Assembly: GCA_002386405.1 (NCBI GenBank)
Contig: DGIP01000138.1
Location: 1-24,127, forward strand
Direction of reading: 5' to 3'
DNA: 24,127 nt
Origin: Stenotrophomonas maltophilia
GTDB lineage: Bacteria > Pseudomonadota > Gammaproteobacteria > Xanthomonadales > Xanthomonadaceae
Shown here piece after piece: positions 1-7,104 of this stretch (positions are counted from its first letter, which is position 1; every line of letters starts with the position of its first letter). Both the position numbers and the translations under genes were made by a program. The notes beneath the pieces are model-generated. The model saw nothing but the letters and a program-made list of their open reading frames with translations. It had not been told where the DNA came from and made no database searches.

Positions 1-68
1 CTTCCGTAACAACCTCGTCATGAAGTCCGGCGCACGCGTACGGCTGGATGACGAGGTTGTTACGGAAG
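1..68. repeat. Perfect 21-bp inverted repeat (fold-back) at the window edge
   Basis: Positions 1-21 are the exact reverse complement of 48-68, with 26 nt between the arms. The whole structure sits inside the Mo-subunit gene. Read on the plus strand, 2-49 gives FRNNLVMKSGARVRLD; the minus-strand gene itself reaches GFRNNLV over 70-50. The left arm plus spacer is therefore an inverted copy of what the gene should read next. A sequence-end hairpin or chimera is the simplest cause; a genuine small inversion is the alternative. Confidence 0.9.
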
Positions 69-1381
69 CCGGCCGCCACGCCCATGCCCACCAGCCAGCG
101 GCCGTCGCGCCGGGTGCCAGGGCGGGCGTTGCGCTGGTCCCAGCCGAAGCGCTCGGCACCGTCGCGCAGGCACTGCACCAGCTGCCGCTTGGAGAAGGGT
201 CGTTCCGGGTTGGCCGGGTCCACCTGGGTGTCATTGCGGATGCGGAACTCGACGGGATCCAGGCCCAGCTTCTCGGCCATTTCATCCATCGCGATTTCCA
301 GCGCCATCAAGCCCGGGGTCTCGCCCGGCGCGCGCATGGCATTGCCTTCCGGCAGATCCAGGTGCGCCAGGCGCAGCCCGGCCAGCCGGTTGGCGCCGGC
401 GTACAGCAGCTTGGTCTGCTGCACCGCTTCTTCGGGCGAACCGCCGGGCAGGTTGCCCGACCACGATTCGTGACCGATCGCGGTCAAGGTGCCTTCGGCG
501 GTTGCGCCGAGTCGGATCCGCTGCAGCGTGGCCGGTCGGTGGGTGGTGTTGTTGGCCACCATCGGCCGCGACAGTGTCACCTTGACCGGGCGCTTGGCGG
601 CGCGCGCACCCAACGCCGCCAGCACCACGTCCGAGCGTACGAACAGCTTGCCGCCGAAACCACCGCCGATGTACGGCGAGATCAATCGCACATTGTCCTT
701 CGGCAGGCCCAACGTCTTGGCCAGGTCGGTCCTGCCCCAGTCGATCATCTGGTTGGAGGTCCACACCGTGAGCTTGTCGCCTTCCCACGCGGCGAGCGTG
801 GCATGCGGTTCCATCATGGCGTGCGACTGGTCCGGCGTGTGGTACATCGCATCCAGCGTGACCGGGGCATTGCCGAAGGCCTTTTCAAAGTCACCGACGC
901 GCGCGTCCGGATCGGTCTTCTGGAAATTCGTGCCGGCCTTCTTCGCCGCAGCCAGGTCATAGGCACCCTGCTGGGTGGCGTAGCGCAGCCGCACCCGTCC
1001 AGCCGCGGCGCGCGCCTGTTCAAAGGTCTCCGCCACCACCAGCGCCAGCGCCTGGTGGTAGTGGGTGATCTCCGGGCCGCCCAGCAGCGGGGCGGCGTTG
1101 CGCTGCGATTTCTGCAACGGGCCGGCGTTGTCGGCGGTCACGATGGCCAGCACGCCCGGCGAACGCCGCGCGGCGTCCAGCTCCATGGAGCTGATCCGGC
1201 CCTTGGCAATGCCGGCGGTGACCACGTAGCCGTACGCGGCATTGGGCACGGCATCGTGCCATTCGTAGGCATACGTGGCATGGCCGGTGGTCTTCAGCGG
1301 GCCGTCGATCCGGTTCAGTGGCTTGCCCACCACCTGCAGCTGGTCGATGGGGTTGGTGCCTGCGGGTGTGTCGAATTTCAT
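1..1381 (-). CDS. paoC: Molybdenum hydroxylase Mo-binding subunit (PaoC/YagR-like), 3' end missing
   Basis: Large subunit of a xanthine-oxidase-family aldehyde or purine hydroxylase; it would hold the Mo-pterin cofactor and the substrate site. The start ATG (1381-1379) lies 3 nt after the FAD-subunit stop. Visible family signatures: PLNRIDGPLKTTGHATY near residue 21, GGGFGGK in the Mo-cofactor domain, and MRAPGETPG followed by ALEIAMDEMAEKLGLDPVEFR. Only about 444 residues look authentic. From codon 445 (position 49 downward) the frame stays open but reads IQPYACAGLHDEVVTE, which does not resemble the family, whereas the plus strand of 2-49 reads FRNNLVMKSGARVRLD, the plausible continuation (see the inverted repeat at 1-68). 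The C-terminal part with the catalytic Glu is outside the window; relatives are about 730-760 residues. Substrate cannot be told; small aldehydes are the best guess from the PaoABC-type layout. Confidence 0.88.
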   Translation of the reverse strand, partial: MKFDTPAGTNPIDQLQVVGKPLNRIDGPLKTTGHATYAYEWHDAVPNAAYGYVVTAGIAKGRISSMELDAARRSPGVLAIVTADNAGPLQKSQRNAAPLLGGPEITHYHQALALVVAETFEQARAAAGRVRLRYATQQGAYDLAAAKKAGTNFQKTDPDARVGDFEKAFGNAPVTLDAMYHTPDQSHAMMEPHATLAAWEGDKLTVWTSNQMIDWGRTDLAKTLGLPKDNVRLISPYIGGGFGGKLFVRSDVVLAALGARAAKRPVKVTLSRPMVANNTTHRPATLQRIRLGATAEGTLTAIGHESWSGNLPGGSPEEAVQQTKLLYAGANRLAGLRLAHLDLPEGNAMRAPGETPGLMALEIAMDEMAEKLGLDPVEFRIRNDTQVDPANPERPFSKRQLVQCLRDGAERFGWDQRNARPGTRRDGRWLVGMGVAAGFRNNLVIQPYACAGLHDEVVTE

Positions 1382-1384
1382 GGC

Positions 1385-2331
<947 letters not shown>

Positions 2332-2335
<4 letters not shown>

Positions 2336-2976
2336 GCGCGCGTTCCTCCGACGTCTTCGATCGCCTCGACGATGTTGGAATAGGCGCCGCAGCGGCAGAT
2401 GTTGCCGCTCATGCGTTCGCGGATCTCATCGGTGGTCAGCGCGGCGCGGGCGTCCAGGTCATCGGTGACGTGGCTGGGAATGTTGTCGCGCACTTCCTGC
2501 AGCACCGCCACCGCCGAGCAGATCTGGCCGGGGGTGCAGTAGCCGCACTGGTATCCGTCGTGTTTGACGAACGCGGCCTGCATCGGGTGCAGCTTGTCCG
2601 GTGCGCCCAAGCCTTCGATGGTGGTGATCTTCGCGCCCTGGTGCATCACCGCCAGGGTCAGGCAGGCATTGATGCGGCGGCCATCCACCAGCACGGTGCA
2701 GGCACCGCATTGGCCGTGGTCGCAGCCTTTCTTGGTGCCGGTCAGGTGCAGGTGCTCGCGCAGTGCATCCAGCAGGGTGACGCGGGTGTCCAGCTGCAGC
2801 GTGCGCGGCTTGCCATTGACCTCGAAGGCCACCTCGGCGGTCACCGGTGCACGTGCGCCGGCGGTGTTTCCCTGGGCTTCTGCGACCACGGTTGGAATCA
2901 CCATGCTGGTGGCCGAGCCGGCGCCGAGTTTCAGCACGTCGCGGCGGGAAAGGGAAAGCTGGGGGGGCGTGCTCAT
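2332..2976 (-). CDS. paoA: Molybdenum hydroxylase 2Fe-2S subunit with Tat leader (PaoA/YagT-like)
   Basis: Small subunit (214 aa) carrying two [2Fe-2S] clusters. Residues 10-35 form a twin-arginine leader (SRRDVLKLG, then a weakly hydrophobic stretch ending VVAEAQ), so the folded trimer is predicted to be exported to the periplasm, as for E. coli PaoABC. Plant-type ferredoxin cluster ligands: Cys85, Cys90, Cys93 and Cys105 ([10 protein letters not shown]...C). Second cluster: Cys144, Cys147, Cys194 and Cys196 (CGYC and CRC in NICRCGAY). The start is supported by an AGGAG ribosome-binding site 7 nt upstream. It lies 60 nt after moaE, the largest gap in the operon, and overlaps the FAD-subunit gene by 4 nt. 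A 180-residue linker region before NICRCGAY contains an insertion ([15 protein letters not shown]) absent from the paralogue at 10421-10975. Confidence 0.93.
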
Positions 2977-2983
2977 GGGGTGG

Positions 2984-2988
2984 CTCCT
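2984..2988 (-). promoter_or_regulatory. Shine-Dalgarno site of the Tat-type 2Fe-2S subunit gene
   Basis: The minus strand reads AGGAG at 2988-2984, 7 nt before the ATG at 2976. It is the clearest ribosome-binding site in the operon and sits in the only sizeable internal gap (2977-3036), so this trio can start translation independently of moaE. I see no convincing promoter or terminator hairpin in the gap. Confidence 0.6.
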
Positions 2989-3036
2989 CGTTGGCTGCTG
3001 CAGCCTGGCTCACGGGATCGGTGCATCGATGATCGT

Positions 3037-3504
3037 TCAGCGGGGGTCGGCATGCGGTGAAGCGCCGTGTGAATGGGGGTTGCCGGCGTGCGAGCAGACC
3101 ACCCACTCGCTGTCGCCTTCCACGTACAGCTCTTTCTTCCAGACCGGCAGCCGGTGCTTGATCGCATCGATGATGTAGCGGCAGGCGCCGAAGGCAGCGT
3201 CGCGGTGGGGCGAGGAAACGCCGACCCACACGGCCAGCTCGCCCACCGCCAGGCGTCCGCTGCGGTGGATCCCGATCGCGTCGATATCGCCGAAGCGCTC
3301 GCGGGCCTCGGCCAGGATCGCCTCGCCCTCGCTCTGCGCCAGGGCGGTGTACACCTCGTATTCGAGGCCTTCGACGTCCCGGCCGTCGTTGCGGTTGCGG
3401 ACCCAGCCTTCGAACGCACAGAAGGCGCCATGCGCGGGGTTCTGCAGGGCCGAGCGCAGCGCCGGCACATCCAGCCCTACCGCGCTTACCGAGAACGCGC
3501 TCAT
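3037..3504 (-). CDS. moaE: Molybdopterin synthase catalytic (large) subunit MoaE
   Basis: Converts cyclic pyranopterin monophosphate to molybdopterin, using sulfur carried by the MoaD thiocarboxylate; cytoplasmic. The product is 155 aa, a normal length. Conserved features: FEGWVRNRNDGRDV (Arg36), the HRSGRLAVGE block at 80-89, SPHRDAAF (His100, Arg101), and the active-site lysines Lys116 and Lys123 in IKHRLPVWKKE. The reading frame is open further upstream, but the ATG at 3504 matches the family N-terminus and overlaps the moaD stop (ATGA), which is why I chose it. The C-terminal tail is rich in His and Pro (NPHSHGASPHADPR) and is longer than the core fold needs. Confidence 0.96.
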   Translation of the reverse strand: MSAFSVSAVGLDVPALRSALQNPAHGAFCAFEGWVRNRNDGRDVEGLEYEVYTALAQSEGEAILAEARERFGDIDAIGIHRSGRLAVGELAVWVGVSSPHRDAAFGACRYIIDAIKHRLPVWKKELYVEGDSEWVVCSHAGNPHSHGASPHADPR

Positions 3505-3743
3505 CCGCCGTTGACCGGCGGGATGAACACCACGGTGTCGCCGTCCCGCAGCGGGTGGTCCCATCCGCAGAAGCGCTCGTTCACGGCCACCCTGAGCGTG
3601 GACGCGGGCAGGGTGAAGCCGTGCCTGGCCTGCAGCTGCGCGTAGAGCGTGCCCAGTGATTCGGCGTCGGTGTCCACGCGTTCGGCGCCCCGGTTGGCCT
3701 GTTCGCGCAGCTGCGCGAAGTAAGTGAGTTCGACCTGGGGCAT
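3501..3743 (-). CDS. moaD: Molybdopterin synthase sulfur-carrier subunit MoaD
   Basis: Small ubiquitin-fold sulfur carrier (80 aa) that pairs with MoaE. It starts with a beta-strand pattern (VELTYFAQLREQ), contains VAVNERF, and ends in FIPPVNGG; the C-terminal Gly-Gly is the site that is adenylated and thiocarboxylated. The start codon shares one base with the mobA stop (TGATG) and the stop overlaps moaE by 4 nt, so the three genes are likely translated in a coupled way. The activating enzyme (MoeB-like) is not in this window. Confidence 0.96.
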   Translation of the reverse strand: MPQVELTYFAQLREQANRGAERVDTDAESLGTLYAQLQARHGFTLPASTLRVAVNERFCGWDHPLRDGDTVVFIPPVNGG

Positions 3744-4333
3744 CAGCTGGGTTCCAGTTGTTGGCGTGCCTGCAGCAGCTCGCCGGGGGTGTTGACGTTG
3801 TCCAGGGCACTGCCCGGCGAGGGCAGCGCGTGGATCTGCAACTGCAGCAGCGCTTTGCGCGGGCAGTAGTTCCCCGCGTCGAAGCGCTGGCGCAGCAGCG
3901 GCGCGGAGGACGGTTCCCAGATCGCACAGAGCGGCTCGGGCAGGTCGTCGTGGCGGCTGACGAACGCCGTGGCGTCCTTCGCCGGGTGCCGTGCCGCCAC
4001 CAGCGCGCGCAGCGTGCGCGCATCCAGCAGGGGCAGGTCGCAGGCGATCACCAGCCATGCATGCCCGGGGAACGCCTGCTGCGCGGAGAGGATGCCGGCG
4101 ACGGGACCCACGCTGTCGACGCTGTCCACCAAGGTAGGCAGGGTGCCCCGCAGCGTTTCGCCGCGCTGGTCCGGGCGAAGCGAGACAAAGGCGTGCACCA
4201 GCTCGACATGCCTGAGCAGAGCCCAGGCGCGCAGCAGCTGTGGCTGCCCGGCGTAGTCGAGCAGTGCCTTGTCGGTCTGCATGCGGCGGCTGGCACCGCC
4301 GGTCAGCAGCAGGGCCGACAGCGGTGCGCTCAT
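3743..4333 (-). CDS. mobA: Molybdopterin nucleotidyltransferase, MobA-like
   Basis: Transfers a nucleotide to Mo-molybdopterin, forming the dinucleotide cofactor. The 196-aa product has the N-terminal nucleotide-binding loop LLTGGASRRMQTDKALL (residues 8-24; Gln19 where MobA usually has Gly), GPVAGILSA, the metal-site motif ACDLPLL, and a C-terminal LDNVNTPGEL. The Gly-Gly in the loop is more like MobA (GTP, MGD) than MocA (CTP, MCD), but the rest is not decisive. This matters because bacterial PaoABC-type enzymes commonly use MCD. The frame is open upstream of 4333, but the ATG there gives the family N-terminus and overlaps the moaC stop by 4 nt. Confidence 0.85.
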   Translation of the reverse strand: MSAPLSALLLTGGASRRMQTDKALLDYAGQPQLLRAWALLRHVELVHAFVSLRPDQRGETLRGTLPTLVDSVDSVGPVAGILSAQQAFPGHAWLVIACDLPLLDARTLRALVAARHPAKDATAFVSRHDDLPEPLCAIWEPSSAPLLRQRFDAGNYCPRKALLQLQIHALPSPGSALDNVNTPGELLQARQQLEPS

Positions 4334-4821
4334 GACGGATACGCCAGGTCGGACTTGCCGCCGCGTTTGGACACCAGCCGCACCTGCTCGATCACGATGG
4401 CATGCGACAGCGCCTTGCACATGTCATACAGCGTGAGCGCGGCAACGCTGGCCCCGGTGAGGGCCTCCATCTCGACGCCGGTGGTGCCGTGGCAGGCCAC
4501 TGTGCAGTCGATCACCGCGCTGTCGCCGTCCATGTCGATGGTGATGTCGCAGCGCTGCAGGGCGAGCGGGTGGCACAGGGGAATCAACTGCGAGGTGACC
4601 TTGGCGCCCATCACCCCGGCAATGTGGGCCACGGTCAGCACCGCGCCCTTGGGCAGCACGAAGCCGGCCTCGCGCAGCTGGTGGGCGACCTCGGGCGGGA
4701 AGCGCACCCGGGCCTGGGCGTGCGCCACGCGGTCGGTGGCGGTCTTGCCGCCCACATCGACCATGCGCGGCCGTGCATCGGCGTCAAGGTGCGAGAGCAG
4801 GGTAGGGTTGGGTTCCATCAT
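4330..4821 (-). CDS. moaC: Cyclic pyranopterin monophosphate synthase MoaC
   Basis: Second step of Moco synthesis: converts the MoaA product 3',8-cH2GTP to cPMP. The product is 163 aa, normal for the family. Conserved catalytic and binding residues are present: RMVDVGGK near residue 20, LIPLCHPL (His84), GVEMEALTGAS (Glu117, Glu119), and LYDMCKAL (Asp133, Lys136). Two adjacent ATG codons (4821 and 4818) are possible starts; the first overlaps the moaA stop as ATGATG and the difference is one residue. An AGGTGG stretch just upstream serves as a weak ribosome-binding site, so coupling to moaA is likely. Confidence 0.96.
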   Translation of the reverse strand: MMEPNPTLLSHLDADARPRMVDVGGKTATDRVAHAQARVRFPPEVAHQLREAGFVLPKGAVLTVAHIAGVMGAKVTSQLIPLCHPLALQRCDITIDMDGDSAVIDCTVACHGTTGVEMEALTGASVAALTLYDMCKALSHAIVIEQVRLVSKRGGKSDLAYPS

Positions 4822-5843
4822 CCACCTATGTAGTGCATTTCGATGCGGCGCCCGGGCCTGGAAGCCGGGCGGCCGCGCAGTTCGCTGTACCGGTCGTTGC
4901 GGGCCGACCACACCCCCGCCAGCACCGCGCGCAGGGCGGCGGCGTCCGCGCTGGCACGCAGCAGGCTGCGCAGGTCGGTGCCACGGGTGGCGAACAGGCA
5001 CGTGTAGAGCTGGCCTTCGGAAGAAAGGCGCGCCCGCGTGCAGTCGCCGCAGAAGGGCTTGGAGATGGACGAGATCAGGCCGATTTCACCCGCGCCGTCG
5101 ACGAACCGGTAGCGGGTGGCGACTTCGCCCGGATGGCGGGGCGGCAACGCGAGCAGTGGCCAGCGGGCGTGGATGCGCGCGTGCAGCACCTGCGAGCTGA
5201 CCACGCGGTCGGCCGACCAGCCGGTGCGGTTGCCCACGTCCATGAACTCGATGAAGCGCAGCACCACGCTGCTGCCGCGGAAGCGTTCGACCAGGTCGAG
5301 CGCGCCCGCGTCGTTCAGGCCGCGCTGGAGCACGGCGTTGATCTTGACCCCGTCACGGAAGCCGGCGTCCCGGGCCGCGTCGATCCCGCGCAGCACCGCT
5401 TCCACGTCGCCACGCCCGCCGCTGATGTGGCGGAACAGCGCGGGATCCAGCGTATCCAGGCTGACCGTGACCCGGTCCAGGCCCGCGTCAGCCAATGCCT
5501 GCGATTGCCGGTCGAGCAGCACGCCGTTGGTGGTCAGGGCGATATCGTCGACGCCGTCGATGCGTCGGAGGCGGCGGATCAGGTCGGGCAGCTGTGGGCG
5601 CAGCAGCGGTTCGCCGCCGGTCAGGCGCAGCTTGCTCACGCCCAGTGCCGCAGCCTGGCGGCATACGCGTTCGATCTCGTCGAAGCTCAACCGTGCTTCC
5701 GGCGGCAGGAAGGCATAGTCCTCGCCATAGGTCGCCGCCGGCATGCAGTAGGTGCAGCGGAAATTGCAGCGGTCCATCACCGATATGCGCAGGTCGCGCA
5801 GCGGCCGGTTGCGGCGATCAAGGACGGGTGCGTGTGCGCTCAT
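4818..5843 (-). CDS. moaA: GTP 3',8-cyclase MoaA (radical SAM)
   Basis: First committed step of Moco synthesis, rearranging GTP to 3',8-cH2GTP. The 341-aa product has the radical-SAM cluster CNFRCTYC (Cys26, Cys30, Cys33), the SAM-binding GGEP at 76-79, TTNGVLL at 104-110, and the C-terminal substrate cluster Cys265, Cys268, Cys282 (CGDCTRARLSSEG...C). It ends with the essential Gly-Gly (residues 340-341). The open frame extends upstream to 6029, but the ATG at 5843 gives the expected N-terminus and lies 1 nt after the moeA stop. It overlaps moaC at its 3' end. Confidence 0.97.
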   Translation of the reverse strand: MSAHAPVLDRRNRPLRDLRISVMDRCNFRCTYCMPAATYGEDYAFLPPEARLSFDEIERVCRQAAALGVSKLRLTGGEPLLRPQLPDLIRRLRRIDGVDDIALTTNGVLLDRQSQALADAGLDRVTVSLDTLDPALFRHISGGRGDVEAVLRGIDAARDAGFRDGVKINAVLQRGLNDAGALDLVERFRGSSVVLRFIEFMDVGNRTGWSADRVVSSQVLHARIHARWPLLALPPRHPGEVATRYRFVDGAGEIGLISSISKPFCGDCTRARLSSEGQLYTCLFATRGTDLRSLLRASADAAALRAVLAGVWSARNDRYSELRGRPASRPGRRIEMHYIGG

Positions 5844-5844
5844 G

Positions 5845-7098
5845 TCACCACCGGTGCAGCTGCAATAGCTGGCCTGCCGCACCCGCGCGGCCGGCGGCAA
5901 GTTCCAGCACGCCAGCCGTGCCGGCCAACGCCGTGAAGTCACCGGAGTTGCGCGAGGCCACGGGCTCGGCCACCACAGTGCCGCCGCCATCGTCCTGCAG
6001 ATGGACCGGAATGAACTGGGCCAGGGCAAAGGCGGGCAGGTCAGTAGCCAGCAGCACCCTCTCTGGTGCGGGAGGCGCTGCGCCCATGCCCGCCAGCAGC
6101 GCCGGGCGCACGTAGCGGATCAGGCAGACCAGCGATGACACCGGATTGCCCGGCAGCGCGAAGACACGTTGGCCCTCCGGCCCCACGCCAAACCACATCG
6201 GCTTGCCCGGGCGCTGCGCGATGCCGTGGAAGTGGCAACGCACGCCCAGCGCCTCCAGCGTGTCGGGCAGGTAGTCGCGCTGCCCCATGGAAACGCCGCC
6301 GGACAGTACCAGCGTGTCGTGCGACGCCAGCAGCCGGCCCAGCGCCTCGGCAAGCAGGGTGGGATCGTCTGCCAGGTGATGCAGGGAGGCGCGGCCCAGG
6401 CCGGCCGCCTGCAGCGCGGCCATCAAGGCCAGGTCGTTGGAACGCCGGATCCGCCCCGGTGGCAGTGCTGCGTCCACGTCCACCAGCTCATCGCCGGTGG
6501 CGACGATGGCCACGCGGGGCAACCGTGCGACGGTCACCCGGGCCACGCCGTTGGCGGCCAGCAGTGCCATCCGGGGGGCGTCAATGCGGATGCCCGGTGC
6601 CAGCACCGGCGTGCCGGCGGCGCAATCGCTGCCACGGCGGTGGATGAACTGGCCGGCAACCGGCGTGGCCGTGGCGCGCAGCGCATAGCCGTCGGCAGTG
6701 CGCTCCAGATGTTCGATCGGCACGATGCAGTCGCAGCCCTCGGGCAGGACGGCGCCGGTGGACACCTCGATGCAGCTGCCGGCATCTTCCAGGGCCTGCC
6801 CGTGCATGCCGGCCATCTGCGCACCGGCAACGCGGAGCACGGCGGGCATCACCGGCTGCCAGCGGGTGGCCACTCCATCCATCATGACCCGGTCGAACGG
6901 GGGTTGCGCGCCTTCGGCGACCACGGCCTGTGCCAGCACGCGGCCGACCGCATCGGGCAGGGCGAGCTGTTCGGTGACAACGTCGGGAGTGCTGGAACGA
7001 AGCACGGCATCGGCTTCCTCTACGCTGATCAACGGCCTCATCAGTGCGTGCGGGTGGCGGGGAATGGCCCAGTCTGGCGATTCCGGCGTGATCGCCAT
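5845..7098 (-). CDS. moeA: Molybdopterin molybdenumtransferase MoeA, divergent form
   Basis: Inserts molybdate into adenylylated molybdopterin. The product is 417 aa, within the family range. Recognised blocks: FDRVMMDGVA (69-78, in place of the usual FDNSAMDGYA), TGAVLPEGCDCIVPIEH (114-130), GRIRRSND (215-222), LSGGVSMGQRDYLP (265-278), RPGKPMWFGVG (296-306) and ALPGNPVSSLVC (314-325). The altered FDRVMMDG block and the Cys-rich GCDC block mark a divergent subgroup. The start at 7098 lies 6 nt after the Mo-subunit stop; an internal Met (residue 20, MRPLISVEEAD) is an alternative start closer to the usual family N-terminus. No mogA or moaB for the preceding adenylylation step is present in the window. 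Confidence 0.93.
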   Translation of the reverse strand: MAITPESPDWAIPRHPHALMRPLISVEEADAVLRSSTPDVVTEQLALPDAVGRVLAQAVVAEGAQPPFDRVMMDGVATRWQPVMPAVLRVAGAQMAGMHGQALEDAGSCIEVSTGAVLPEGCDCIVPIEHLERTADGYALRATATPVAGQFIHRRGSDCAAGTPVLAPGIRIDAPRMALLAANGVARVTVARLPRVAIVATGDELVDVDAALPPGRIRRSNDLALMAALQAAGLGRASLHHLADDPTLLAEALGRLLASHDTLVLSGGVSMGQRDYLPDTLEALGVRCHFHGIAQRPGKPMWFGVGPEGQRVFALPGNPVSSLVCLIRYVRPALLAGMGAAPPAPERVLLATDLPAFALAQFIPVHLQDDGGGTVVAEPVASRNSGDFTALAGTAGVLELAAGRAGAAGQLLQLHRW

Positions 7099-7104
7099 TT
7101 CACG

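Noticed and set aside
2977..3036. Short GC-rich palindrome (GGCTGCTGCAGCC) in the gap after moaE as a terminator
   Set aside because: The stem is only a few base pairs with almost no loop and no T-run follows, so it is not a convincing terminator.
3037..4023. Longer moaE with about 170 extra N-terminal residues
   Set aside because: The extra part is an out-of-frame shadow of moaD and mobA; the ATG at 3504 gives the normal family length and overlaps the moaD stop.
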